In this document: one piece after another, positions 24,311 through 39,300 of the stretch
Numbering within the stretch: position 1 is the stretch's first letter
Layout of the letters: every line of letters starts with the position of its first letter
Source: Paludibacteraceae bacterium
GTDB lineage: Bacteria; Bacteroidota; Bacteroidia; Bacteroidales; Paludibacteraceae
Length of the DNA: 64,000 bases
NCBI GenBank assembly: GCA_017553575.1
Contig: JAFZKQ010000016.1
Span: 1-64,000, forward strand
Direction: 5' to 3'
Program-made: the position numbers and the translations under genes
The notes under the pieces: model-generated
What the model saw: the letters and a program-made list of their open reading frames with translations, nothing else
Told to the model about the DNA's origin: nothing
Database searches by the model: none

Positions 24311-27300
24311 GAAGGTTCTCCAAACAAAGACTGTGTCATAACCGACGTACTCACAACCGTTAGTATCCGTAGCACGGATTGTAACGACTACTGAATCACC
24401 GATTGACTCTGTATCATACTCGTACCTCAAGTCATTACCCCTGATCTCGTTCAAGCCAATTGCAGGAGTCCAAGACCAGTCTGCATTCAATGGAGAAGTT
24501 CCCTTGAACAATACCGTTGGGTTATTTGCATCAATCAAGTGAGGGTTAACCTCGAACAAGAATGGTTGACGAGGCAACATGTCAACACTGACACTCGTTG
24601 AAGCCTCACATCCGTTCTCACCCTTACCTACAACAGTCAACTTAGTTGGCTCGTCGATAAGGAGCGTCAAGCTATCCTCGTGAGAACCTTCACCCAACTC
24701 AGGCAAAGAAGGAATACTTGTCCAAGTGTAGAAGACACCACCCTTGACAGAGACTTTCACCTCATCTGGAGTACCAAGACAGCCCATCTTGTTAGAGATG
24801 TCGATATCCAACATCGGAACTGGCTTCACATCGACAGGATACTCAACCGTTGTGCTACATCCGAACTCATCGTAACCTGTTACGAAGTAAGTCGAAGAAG
24901 AAATCGGAGCGTAGGTAATGGATGATGTGATATCACCCGTACTCCAACGGTAAGAGCTTGCACCCTGAGCCGTAAGAACAAATGCCTCATTTGGACAAAC
25001 CTCCTTATCACCGTATACTACCACATTCGGTGGCAATATCACGTGGACATTGACTTGCGTATCAGACTTACATACTTGCGTTGCACCAGAAAGGAACAAT
25101 GCTATGTCGTGTTGAGGAGTAACGGTGTAGACTGCCGAGTTAGAAACCGTTTGGTTACCCAATACCCACTCATAAGAGGAAGCACCTTGACCAACCAATG
25201 TCACTGTCTCACCAAGACAAACCTCAGTTCTACCAAGCACTGCCAACTTAGGAGCATTGATTGGCGTAACGGTGAAGGATGCCTTGCTTGTACAACCTCT
25301 GTTGTCAGTACCCGTTACCGTGTAAGTTGTCTTCTCGGTTACGATAGGAGAAATCGTAGAGCCAGAGACTCCATTGTAATCCCAAACGTAGAGGATACTG
25401 TTACCAGATGCAACCAAGGTTGCCTCTTGACCTGAACAAACCTTATCATCACCCGAAACGTTGACTACAGGGTTTTGATATACTGTAACATCAACATTGT
25501 TAGAAGCCTTACATCCGTATTGGTCAGTACCCGTCACCTTGTAAGTTGAAGATGTCAACGGAGTAGCAACGAGGGCATCACCTGTCGTGCCATCACCCCA
25601 AGTATAGGTTTCTGCACCTTCAGCTCTCAAGTTAAGTTGCTCGCCCATACACAACGCCGTCTTACCAGTAACAAGCACGTTAGGCAAAGAACGAACCACC
25701 ACATCGACAGTAGCTGTAGAAGTACATCCGTTTGTCGTACCGCTTACGCTGTAAGTGCCTCCAGCCGTTGGCCAAGTAGAAAGCGTTGATGACGCTGTAC
25801 CGTTAGACCACTTGTAAGAGACAGCTCCTTGAGCTACCAAATTCAACTCATCGCCCACACAGATTGTTGGGTTACCCAAGATCTTAACATCAGGGTAAGG
25901 AATCGTCTTAACCGTGAACGATTGCTTAGATTGACATCCATTGACGTCTGTTGCATCAACCACGAATACTGTCGTTGAATTAACAACCGCTTGAGTTTGA
26001 GCACCAGATGCACCCGTATTCCAAACGTAATCTACAATCTGGCTTTCACTAGATGCTGTGAAGGAAGCTTGAGAGCCTTCGCAGACTTGAGCATCACCCG
26101 TGATGACAACCTTAGGCAACTCATTAACCGTCACATCGATTGAGAGTGTATTCTTACACTTGTTAGCATCCGTACCAGTTACGGAATAAGTTGTAGAGAT
26201 CAATGGTGAGGCAACAAATTCACCCGTCGTGTTAGATGTTCCGTTACTCCAAGAGTAGCTATCTGCACCTTCAACCGTCAACTCTACGCGGTCACCCTTA
26301 CAGATGCTGGTGTTACCAGACTTAACCGCAAGGACTGGAAGAGGATTGACTCTGATGTTAACCTCCTTCTTCGTCGTACATCCGTTCTTCGTACCGCTGA
26401 CGCTAATCATCTTATTATTATCGAAGAGGACTTCCATCTTTGAACCTCTTGTCTCATCCGACCACAAGTACTCGTTTGCACCTTGAGCAACCAAGACTCC
26501 ATTGCTGTTGATACATCCGATAGAGTCACCGATGATTGAGATGACAGGATAAGCGATTGGTGTAACAGACATAGTTGCCTTGTTCTTACAACCCCTATCA
26601 TCAGTACCAAAGACGGTAAATACCGTTTGCTCATTGATTGTATACGTGTATTGAGCACCTACGAACGTGTCGGTTGGCAACTCAGGATCAACCCACTCAT
26701 ACATCGTACTGCTACCATTTGCGCTAAGAGTAACTTGACCACCCTTACATACTGAGTTAGGACCAGCGATTCCGATTGTAGGTCTGCTGTAAACCTCAAC
26801 AGGAACTACCAATGAAGCCTGACAACCATTTGCATCCGTTGCATCTACCTTGTAAGAAGTAGAAGTCATCGGTTGAGAAGTCATCGTCTCGTTGTGAACA
26901 CCGTTGCTCCAATCGTAAGTCACAGCACCCGTAGCCGTCAACGACAAGATATCGCCTTGACAGATGGAAGTGTTACCCAAGACACTGATTACAGGAGGTT
27001 GGTTGACTGTCAACGGAACCGTAATCGTGCTAGAACAGTTATCTCTATAACCCGTCAACTTGAGGGTCTTTGGTTGATCCATCTTCACAACCACCGTAGT
27101 TGCCTTAGAGAGAACCTCATCTGTTTCATCAAGTTCCCATACATAAGACTTAGCACCGAGGGCAGTCAATGTAACATCGTTGCCGACGCAAGCGAATGGA
27201 TTACCCTCCGTTGTAATGACTGGCTTATCAACTGGAGTAACCGTGATAGAAGCCTTGTTCGTACAACCGTTAGCATCCGTACCGACAACCTCGTAAGTTG

Positions 27301-30300
27301 TCTCCTCAGAAACGATTGGCTCATACAATGCTACGGCAGGACCATCAACCCATTTGTAGTTGATGCAGCTACCAGTTGCGAGCAAGGAAGCAGCCTCGTT
27401 GATACATACGGAAGCGTCACCCTTGATCTTGATGGAAGGAACATCGAACAACCTCACTGTTACCTCCTTGCTTCCCTCACATCCAAGAGCATCTCTACCA
27501 TAAACTTTATACGTCGTTGCTGTAGTTGGACTACCCGTCAATACATCACCAGTTGCACCGTTGCTCCATGTGTAAGTCTGAGCACCCTTCGCGATGAGCG
27601 AGAACTGATTGCCATGACAGATTGTGGAGTCACCCTCGAAGGAGATGATTGGCAATTGATGAACCTCTACATTAATAATCTTCTTAGTCGTACAACCTCT
27701 GTCTGGATTGCCTTGGATGTAGCTGGTTCCATTTACATAAACCGTTGTTGAAGCCTCAGGAGTGAAGCTGTAGAATGGTTTAACAGAACCATCTTGCCAT
27801 ACTTGAGCATCCACACCCTCAACCCAAAGAGTTACAGGAGTACCAGAACATACAGGCTCTGCACCTCTTACTGTAATCTCAGGATAAGGAACTGGTGTCA
27901 CATCTATAGAAGCTGTATTTATACATCCGTAACCGCTAGTAGCAGTAACCGTATAAGAGGTTGCCACATCTACCTTAGGAGTAATGCTTGCGCCCTTCGT
28001 CATCTCTGGGTCGTTCCAGATATAGGAAGCAACATCACCACCAGCAGTCAACAAGGTCGTTGTACCTTCACAGACTACGTTTTCACCCGTAATCTTAACG
28101 GCTGGCTTAGCATGAACTACAGCAGGAACATCCATGTAGCTTACGCAACCCAAAGCATCCTCACCTCTCAACTTGTAGATAGTGGATGATGTAGGAGTAT
28201 CCTCCCAAACATTACCACCTTGTCCAAGGCCTGCCTTTCCGTTCCAAGTATAGTTCAAAGCACCGTATGCCGTGAGGTTGATCTTACCGCCCTCACAAAT
28301 CTCAGATACACCTTGAACATCAAGTGTTGGCAATGGGTTAACGGTTACCATCTTAGTCTCCTTCGTTGTACAACCATTCTCCGTAGCATTTACGTAAACT
28401 TGAATGTCAACCTCTGGAGTGAAGGTCATTGTACTACCTCTCATGCCGTTATGCCATACATAAGTTGCGTTTCCTCCATTCGTGCTTGCCGTCAATGTAA
28501 CAGTTCCACCGAGACAGGTTGAAGGTTCGCCAGTAATCGTCACTATAGGGTAAGCGATCGGTGCGACCTCAACAGGAAGAGTATTCTTACAACCCTTAGC
28601 ATCCGTACCAGTTACCTTGTAAGTCCAAGGCTTGTCAACGATAGGCGTGATGGCTGGAGAATAAGTGATGTCTTGATTACCATCATTCCAAACATACGTC
28701 ATATCATCTGAACCAACAGCGGTCAACTCTGTCTGTGTACCGTCGCAGACGTTGCGATTACCCTTAACCGTGAATTGAGGCAAAGGATTAACCGTCACAT
28801 GGACATTCGTCGTGTTTTGACATTGATGAGCATCCGTACCAGTTACCGTATATGTTCCAGAAACTGAAGGGTTAGCCAACAACTCGTCACCGACCATACC
28901 CGTATTCCACTTATAAGTACCAGCATCGCCAGCACCCGTAGCTGTCAATTTAAGAAGGTCACCAGCACAAATCTCTGTTTCACCACCAACCAAGATTTGA
29001 GGCAATCCGTGAACTGTAATCTTGTGCGTTGCAGAAGAAGTACAGTTGCCTGTCGTTCCTTCGACTGACAAGGTCAACGTACCTACCGCATCTGGAGTCA
29101 CTGTGATAGAAGCTGTCTTCTCGCCCGTAGACCACTTGTAGTTTTGAGCACCTGAAGCAGTCAACTTAACCGAGCCATTCACACAGACCTCATCAAGACC
29201 AGAGATCTCTACAGTAGGATTCTCAATTACCTTCACATCTACTGTAAGAGAAGACTTACAGTTGTTACCATCAACACCCTCAACCTTGAAGGACTCATCT
29301 TGTGTGATGACAGCCGACATTGTAGGGCTTACAGAGTTGTCATGCAACCAAGTATAGTATTCTGCACCTTGAGCTGTCAACGATACTGAGCTTCCGTTAC
29401 AGATATTTCTGTTACCAACCACCTTGATGACAGGCAACGTATCTACTGTCACAGGAACTGACAATGAAGAGATACAACCCTTAGCATCCGTTCCGACCAA
29501 CGTATAGGTTACAGAACCCATTGGCTTCGTCTGCAAATCAGCACCAGCCTTAACATTGAGCCACTCATATGTTGAAGCACCTTGTGCAAGCAAATCGAGT
29601 TGATCACCTTGACAAATCTTAGTCTTACCAGCAACACTCAAGACTGGCAATGGATTAGAAATCACATTGATGTTCTTCGTAGCCTTACAAGCATTGTCCG
29701 TAGAAGCGTAGTGGGCAGTAGCCGTCACGCCGAGAACTTGGTTAGAAGTAACCGTCAAGTTGACATTACCTGATTGGTCTGCCGTTCCATCCGTCCACTC
29801 GTAAGAGTAAGAGATTGCATCGTTAGCATTTGCCGTTGCCGTGAAGTCCAAAGACTTGCCGTAACATGCTTCTGTATTGCCAATGATGTCGATGGTTGGC
29901 TTTTGAAGAGCATAAACCTTGATGTCAGCTGAATTCTGACACATCTTATTATTCTCTGCCATTACGATGTAACCCGTAACGGTGTAAGTAGTAGTATCTG
30001 TGATAAGCGGTGTAAACTCTGCCGTATTCGTCTTACCATCGTTCCACTCATAGTATGTTGCACCTGAAGCAAGGAGAGAAGCGTGGTCATCGACACAGAC
30101 GCGAGGATCACCGGAAATCGTCAACTTAGGCAAGTCATAAACCTTAGCGACAATCGTCGTATCAGAAGAACATCCGTAAGCATCCGTACCGATCAACTTG
30201 TAAGCTGGAGCAGATGACTTAGGAGAATCCTTCAAGATCTCACCATTATCACCCTCACCTGCAGCACCATTCCAAGTGTAGGTTTGAGCACCACCAGCGG

Positions 30301-33300
30301 TGAGTTCCAAAGTCTCACCAGAACAGATGGAGAGAGCACCCGTTATAGTCAAGGTAGGAGCCTTGATCGCCGTAACTGTTGAGTACGCTGTGTTCTGACA
30401 AGATACCGTTCCTTCAGAACCAACATAGTTTGCAGTTACCGCAACACTTACAGAATTTTCTCCAATTGCATTTGGAAGAATTGATGCTGTTTGCGTCGTT
30501 GTTCCATTTGACCACAAGTACTCATAAGATTGAACCTTTTCAGCCGATACCAAGACAGCCATATCTGCGGAAGTACCGAAGCAGACCGTAGCAGGCTCCA
30601 AGGTAAGTTCTGGAACGTCTACCGCATGGAGTGTAACAGTAGCCTTGTTCTCACATTGGTTGTTGTCAGTACCGGTAACCGTGATGACATGCTCATCAGT
30701 TACCACTGGCTTGATGGAAGCTGTACCGGTCTCGCCCGTACTCCAAGCATAGCTCTGAGCACCCGTAGCCGTCAAGTTAGCCTCTGTATTCTCGCAGACA
30801 TACAACTCACCAGCGATTTGTACATCTGGCAACTTATTCAACGTTACCGTTACAGTCTCGGAAGAAGAACAATTGTTATCATCCGTACCAACGATATTGT
30901 AAGAAGAAGTGAGTGCAATCGGAGTATAAATCATCTCTGCGTCACCATCAACACCGTTCCACTTATAAGAAGTAGCACCGGAAGCGACAATCTTCACATC
31001 ATCACCGATACATCCGTGAGTGATTACATCGTGCTTGATGATTGGCAATGGGTTGACAGTTACCTTGACAACCTCATTCTTCTCACATCCTGTCATAGAA
31101 GAAGTACCCTTGACATAGACGTTCAAAGAAGTTGCAGGGCTAAAGATGAAGGTTTGACCCGTCACCGTCGTATCACCCGTTGTCCAGACGTAAGCCATAG
31201 ACTCAGAAGGGTTCTTAATCGTCATCGTAGCTTGGTCACCGAAGCAGAGCGTTACAGGATCAACCTCGAAGGTAGGATAGCTGTAAGGGCTAACCGTAAT
31301 CTTCGCATCGTTCTTACATCCGTTCACATCCGTACCAATTACGTAGTATTCCAAAGTCTCACTTACGTTGACCTCCAACTTAGAAGCCTTCGACAAGATG
31401 GTCTCCTTATCAGAGCTCAATGACCACAAATAGTTGTTAGCACCGTGAGCCGTGAGCGTTGTAGGAGTTCCGTCGCAGACGCTTGCTGTACCCGTAATAG
31501 ATACGGTAGGCAACTCGTTGACTGTAACAGGAACCGAGATTGTAGCCTTACAAGCAATGTTCTTTCCGTTGAACGTATGGTTCTGCGTACCAACCAACTT
31601 GTATGATTGAGAGTTGGTAGGAACCTCTATCAACATATCTTGATTATCACCTTGGCCGGCGTTACCGTTCCAAGTATAAGAGTCAGCATTCAACGCCTTC
31701 AATTGGAGTTCGTCGCCCTGACAGATAGTCGTCTTACCATCGTAAGCAACCTCTGGCAATGCGTAAACCTCAACCTTGATCTCCTTTTGAGAAGTACAAG
31801 TTGTCTGAGTTCCATTATATGAAGCTGTAGCGTTGACATATACTGGATAGTTCGCTGTAGCAGCAGCTGGCTTAACTGTAATCGTTTGGTCAGTCTCGCC
31901 TGTAGCTGTCCAATAGTAGCTGTACTTGATACCATCAGGAGCAGTAGCGGAAACTGACAACGAAGCGGTCTCGCCCAAACAGATGGCAGCATCGTCAGCC
32001 GTGATGGTTGGAGGAACAAGCGTATAGACTTGTACCGAACCTCTTCCTTGACATCCGTTGTTATCCGTACCGACTACTGTGAATTCAGCATCCTCAGTAA
32101 TCTTCTTCGTAATCGTAGCCGTCTCAGTTCCGTCAAACCACTTATAAGTATTAGCACCCTTAGCCGTTACAGAAACCGCATCGCCGACACAAGCCTTAAC
32201 GTCACCCTCGATTGAGATGACTGGCAATGGATTAACCACCACGTCAACAGGCAATGTGTTCTTACATCCTATTGTTGCAGTTCCGAATGCATGGTTCTCA
32301 GTTCCTTCCAAAGTGATCGTCTGAGAGCTCTTCAAGGCTTCGGTATAAGCATCGCCCGTTACCTCACCCAAATTGCTATGCCATACATAAGTGTCAGCGC
32401 CCTTAGCCTTCAAATCGAAGTTGTCACCGAAACAGATGGTCTTGCTACCCTCAGCAGCGATAGTTGGCAAGTTGTAAACTGTCACCTTAACAGACTTACG
32501 AGTAATACAGCTTGTGCTCTCTTCCCTACCGTGAACATATACGGTCGTTGTTTGAGCAGGAGAGATTGTAATTGTAGAACTGTAAGTCGTATCATTATCA
32601 ACTACCCAGTAGTAAGCGTAATCACTTGCTTGGTCTGCAATGCTCAAAGTAACTGATGAACCATAGCAGATAGCAGTATCCCTAACCGTAAAGTCTGGAT
32701 GTGCATATGGATTAACCGTCACTTCGGCTGTGTTCTTACACTTGTTCAAGTCTGTACCGACAACCGAAATCGTCTTCACCTCATCAACTGTAACTTTGAT
32801 GGAGTTGCTTGTCTCGTTCGTACTCCATACATACGTATTAGCATTGTTAGCAGTCAATGTTGTCTCTGAACCACCGCAGACATTGAGATCACCCGTGATC
32901 TGAACATCAGGCAATGGGTTAACGGTAACAGGGACATTGATTGAGTTCTCACAACCATTAGCGTCAGTACCCTTCAAGACGTAAGTTACAGAAGTTGTAG
33001 GTACCTCTCTGAAGAATTCTCCATGGTCACCCTCACCCTTAACATTGTCCCAAGTATAATCAACAGCACCCTTAGCCTCCAAATTGAGAGCATCGTTCTG
33101 ACAAACTACAGTAGAACCCTCAAACTCGATCTCTGGCAAGTTATTAACCGTTACAGAGACAGTCTTGGTAGAGGCACAAGTCGTTGCGATTCCATCGTAA
33201 GTTGCGATAACCTCCACTTTATAGTTTTGAGAAGTCTTAGGAGAAACTGAGATAGAAGCGGTCTCCTCGATCAACGTACCGTTAGGCTCTGTCCATTGGT

Positions 33301-36300
33301 AGTGGTAAGAAGAACCTCCCGTAGCGGAAGCGGTCAACTTAGCCGTCTTGCCCAAACAGATGGTTGCATCCTCAGCCGTAATGACTGGACGATCAACCGC
33401 CTTGATCGTGATTTCTATGTCGTTCTTACATCCATTAGCATCCGTACCAACCAATGTCACCTTCATATCCTCCGTGATCTTAGGAGAGATACGTGGATTT
33501 TGGCTGATTGGCTCAAGGTTGGAAGTCGTTGAATTGTACCATGCATAGTTGAGTGCACCCTCGGCCTTCAAAGTAGCCTCAGCATCCTTACATACGTTAC
33601 GATCACCAGTAATCATCACATCAGGCAATGAATATACCGTGATAGGAACGATGATGGAGTTAGAACAACTCTTCTGCATGTTCTCGTAAGTATAAACCTT
33701 CGTTCCTTGCAACGTATAATCCCTACTCATCGTAGGAGTCTCTGCAAGGTGAGCATCTTCCACATTGAACTCACCGCTCCACTTGTAAGTATCAGCACCA
33801 GCAGCAGTAAGATCGAGAGGCGTTCCGAAACATACCTTGCTTACACCTGAAGTAGTAAGCGTAGGCAACTTGAAGGAAACCACCTTCGCTGTAGCCGTAC
33901 TTGAACAAGTGTTTGAAGTCAAGTCGTAGTGAGCAGTTGCCTTCACCTCGTTGGTGATTGTACCCTCACCTTGAGACTTAACAATCAAGGTTGGGCCATT
34001 AACCTTCGCAACTGGCCACTCATAATCGATGCTGGAAGAGTTAGCAGCCACAGCAGAAGCAGAAAGTGTCACATCCTCACCCACACAAAGGAGAGTTGTC
34101 TTATCCAATGTGATCTCAGGATAAGCCAATGGATATACCGTCACAGTGGTAAAGCCTTGACAATCGTTGTTGTCCGTACCAACAACCTTAAAGGTCTCTT
34201 GCTTATCTACGGTCAACTCGTAAGACTTACCTGTATGAACAGTCTCAACCTCGTTATTATTCTCGTCAAGTCTAATCCATGTGAATGAAGAAGCACCAGA
34301 TGCAGTCAACTTCGTCTTGTCGCCCTTACATACGCGAGGCTCACCTTCGACAACAATAGTCGGAGTCTCCGTCATGACAACTATTACAGAAGCCTTGTTC
34401 GAACATCCGTTAGCATCCGTACCTGTAACTTCATATATCTTGCTGTCTGAAACTACATGTTCAATATGCAATTTCTCGTGCATTGAACCAGAAACCTCAG
34501 TTGCAGTATTTGCGAATCCAGTCCACTTGTAGCTTGTAGAAGAACCCTTAGCCTCCAAATCCAATGGAGCGTTAGGACAAATCGTCAAGTCTCCATCAAT
34601 AGATACCGAAGGCAAGTTGTTAACTACCAAAGAGAATGTCGCATTAGAAGTACATATTTGGTCGTTCTGTCCATCTACGGTATAAGTCTTAGAAGCGGAC
34701 AACTTAACCACCTTCGTACCGTATGTGTTGCCATAATCAGCAGGTTCAACCATTGCGATATGGTCAGAAGCAGCCAACTTGACTCCAGAGATGGTCCATA
34801 CATAAGAACCAGGATCTGCCGTTGCAGGAGCCGTCAACTCTACAGAAGAGCCCAAGCAGACCTTGCTGTCTTCCGTTGCCAACTCAGGACGCGCAAGAGG
34901 AACAACCTCGAAGGAAACCTCATGCGTACAGTTGTTGGCATTCGTACCGATTACTCGATAGGTTTGTGTCTCTTCTACCTTTGGAGAGAACTCTGCCGTA
35001 GCAGAGATTACCTCTTCTTCATCGCCCTTGAACCACTTGTAATCCCTAGCGCCTGTTGCAGACAACTTAGCCGTCTCACCGTGACAGATTTGCTTGTCAC
35101 CAAGAACAGCAACCGTAGGCAACTCAAATACCGTAGTAGGCACCGTGATAGTAGAAGAACAAGCTACGACCTTCTCTTGTGTCGCATTTCCATCAGTATA
35201 AGAGAATGGATGGTTCTCCGTACCAATCAACGTATACTCGTAAGACTCTTCTGGCGTGATTTCCAACTTGTCGTTATGCTCACCCGTAATCAACTCATTT
35301 CCGCGCTTCCATACATAGGTGTCAGCACCATGAGCAGTGACATCAAGAGGCAACTTCTTACAAACCTCAGTCGTACCATCGAAGGTAACATCAGGCAAAG
35401 CGTAAGTAGTTACACGAACAATCACATCCTTATAACACTCGAATCGTTTGTCATCCTTCACATAGACAGCAGAACCTCTGAAGCTGATTGGCATTACGCC
35501 AGCTGCATTTGGCTTCACCTCGTAAGTAGGAGCCACGTTATTATCGGAAGCCATCCAACGGTAAGCGAAGGTAGCATCCTCTGCCGTAAGAGCAGGAGCG
35601 AATGTCACTGAGTTGCCCAAACAGATAGCCTCGTCATGAAGATCTGCGATAGTAGGGTAATCCAAAGGAGAAACTGTAACTGTCGTTGAACCGCCACAAG
35701 TCTTAGCATCCTTACCCTCAACCGTGAATGTTGTCTCCTCGGTTATAGTAGGCTCGTAAGTTGCTCCTTCGAAGAGAACATCACCGGCCGCATTCTTCCA
35801 AATATAAGAGGAAGCACCTTGAGCGGTCAATTTCGCTTTTCCTCCGTAACATACGTAGCGATCACCAACCACCGTGATAGTAGGCAACTCGTTGACTATG
35901 ACATCGACCTCAATCTTATTGTCACATGTTGTCGTCGTATTCTTACCATACAATTCAAATGTCTTGTCAACGCTAAATGGATTTTCGATCAATGTAGCTG
36001 TATTTGAAACAACCTCATTATTGAAGCTCCACTTGTACTCGTCAGCACCACTTGCAGTCAACTCCAACTTACCATCCTTACAGATAGCAGTAGAACCTTC
36101 CACCGTAAGTTTTGGCAATCCGTGAACTGTCAATTGGAATGACTCGTCCTTAGAACAAGAGATAGGGTCGCCATCTGTAGTATAAACAACCGTACCACGA
36201 ACTCGAATAGTTGGATTTGCTTGAGATGTTGGCGTGTAAGCCAAGACAGAACCAGAAGCATCCTCCATCAATTTGCCATTGACTGTCCACTCGTACATAT

Positions 36301-39300
36301 CTGCGTTGACAGCGTCAGCCGCATCAGACTGTACACTCAACGAAATCTCTCTGTCAAGACAGGTTGCTGGATTCTCAGGAACCTTAATTGTAGGTCTCTT
36401 CAACGCCGTCACCTTAACAGTAACCGTATCGCTACATGTATTGACATCCGTACCGATAACAGTGAAGTTGACATCCTTATTAATTACTACATTTCTATAA
36501 TCAGGTCTGCCGTTCAAGCTAGATGCCAAGTCAGGATCCTCATCCTTGTTGAACCAACGATAGTACTTAGAACCAGAAGCAGTCAATGTAGTAGTTGCGC
36601 CTTCGCAGACATTCAACTGACCATCCACCGTCACAGCATCTGGCGTGTTGACCTTCACTGGAATGTTCTCCAATGTAGCAGGACAGTAAAGTGTATGATC
36701 CTCATTTGCATAATCATCTGGTGTAGTATATATATTCGTACCAACCAAAGTCAAGATGGTTGAAGTCTCGAATACTTTATCCAAGGTATTCTCATCAGAG
36801 AGGACTACTTGTCCATCCTTCCATTGGTAAGTACCTGCCGCATTCACACCAGTTGCAACGAGTTGAACAGGATAACCCTCACAAACTATATTGATACCTG
36901 TTTGCTGAAGTTTAGGCAAAGCGTAAGCTTGAACCTCGACAGTTTGGTCTTTAGAACACTTGTACTTGTCCACACCAAACTCATAAACAGCACGACCAGT
37001 GAAACGAACCCTCGTAATACCCTCACTCAATGGTTTCACTGTCTCCTGACTGTTATAATTATCTACATTAGAAGACCAAGCATACTCAAAGCCATCAGCT
37101 CCATCAGCAGAGACGATTGCACTCAAATGAGCCTCGTCACCCAAACATACACCTATAGATTTCAACTCGGTGATTTCTGGGATTGCCAAAGGTTGAACCG
37201 TGACTGTCGTGAAGTTACCACAGTCGTTACCGTCTGTACCCTCCACATAATAAGTTGCCACCTCTGTCACCTCAGGAGTATAGGTTGCCTCTGTTGATAC
37301 AACTTCGCCATCCTTGTTATTCTTCTTCCATACGAAGGAAGAAGCACCTGTAGCAGTCAATGTGGTCGTAGATCCTTGACAAGCATATCTGCTTCCTTCC
37401 ACTACGATCGTTGGCAAGTTGTTGACTACAACATTAATTATCTTCTCCGACTTACAACCAAATCCATCGATACCAGTCAAGATGTATGTCTTGTCTGCTT
37501 TGAAGTTTGGAACTTCCAACTTGTTGTTGTCGCTGATATGCGTATCTGGTGAATTTGATTCAGCCCAGAAATAAGTACCAGCCGTATTGTTGCCGTCTGC
37601 ACCTGCAGCTGTCAAAGAGAGATCGCTATCATAGCAGAGAGCCGTGCTACCCGTGATAGTCAAAGCAGGCAAAGGACGAACCTCCAATTGGAAGTGAGCC
37701 GTTGTCTTACAAGTTTGAGGGATACCACGTTCATCAGCCACCGTATGCAACTTGCTTCCTGTTACTTGAACATCCATGGTTCCAACCAAGGATGGAGTAT
37801 AAGTAGCCGTCTTATGTCCGTCGATTTCCGTACCGTTGACCATCCAAACGTAAGTCGCAGCATCATCCTCGGAGTTAGCATTTGCCACATCGAATGTGAT
37901 TGGAGAATTCAAACAAGTTGCCTCGTTTTGAACCTCAATAACAGGATTAGCAAATACACCAACCGTAACCTCAGCAGAATCCTTACATCCAGTAGCGTTC
38001 ATAGCAACTACCCTATAAGTTGTATTCTCTGTGATTGCTGGTGTAACAAAGGTTGCCTCCGTCTTACCCGCCTGTTCCTCTCGTGTATTACCGCTCACCT
38101 TATACCATTGATAAGTATTGGTACTTCCGACAGGGACAACAGCCGTCAACTTCGTAGTAGAACCAGAACAGATATCCAATTGACCAGAGATAGCCACCTC
38201 AGGCAAATCGTATACCTCAACCGTTACATCCATTGTCTTCTCGCAAGAGAGAGCATTCGTATACTTCTTTGTACCCGTCAACTGATATGTATGAGAACCA
38301 GCAGAAGCCTCTAGAGTCAAAGTAGACCCGTTGCCCAAGACTGTCGTTCCATTCTTCCATTCATACGACATGTCTGGCTCAGAAGATTCAACTGTGAATG
38401 TAACATTCTCACCACGGCAGACATTCTTAGCATAAGCGGAGAAGACTGGCAATGCACGAGTAGTCAAATCAGCTTGAACCGTCTTGTAACAAGAGTAGTT
38501 CTTAGATACCTCGTTAACGGTTCTTGTGTACTCTGCCGTACCTCTAAAGGTAACCTTGCTGGTACCAGCCACATTAGAAGTAATCTCCAAAGTGTTGGTT
38601 GCCACATCTGGATAACCTTGCCATGTGTAACCGAAGTTAACACCACCATCGATGTCTTTTTGATCATCAATAGAAACTGTAGCAGTAAACTTAGCTTGAC
38701 CACCCAAACAAATATCGTCGTTGTTCAACTCAACCTTTGGAATATCCAAAGCATAAGCATTAACCGTCAATGGCTCGCTGTAGCATCCCTTAGCACTCTT
38801 ACCGATTACTGTATAAACAGAATCACCGTTCATGACTGGCTTGTAAGTTGCCAACTTGGATACCACTACGTTATTTGCATTCGTCCACTCGTATGAGTTA
38901 GCTCCGCTGATTGTGATATTAGCAGCCGCACCCTCACAAGCGTAGAAGTCGCCAGAAGCTGAGATGACAGGTTTATCAACGACAGTTACGTCTACTGTTG
39001 CCTCAGACTTACATCCGTTTGCATCTATCGCCTCATAACGGTAGGTTGCATCGCTCATCAACTCATCAACAGAATACTCAGCATTATCGGAAACCTTAAC
39101 ATTTCCAGCATACCAAGAGAAGGTGGTAGGATCAGCATCATTATAAAGATTAGATGCCGTCAAATCCAACTTCGTTCCTATACAAACTTCCGTAGCACCC
39201 ACCAAAGACAAGAGAGGCAAATGTTTAACATCCAAAGAATACGTAAACGTCTTCTTACATTCCAAAGAAGTTCCGTACAATTGGTAAGACTTAGATGCCG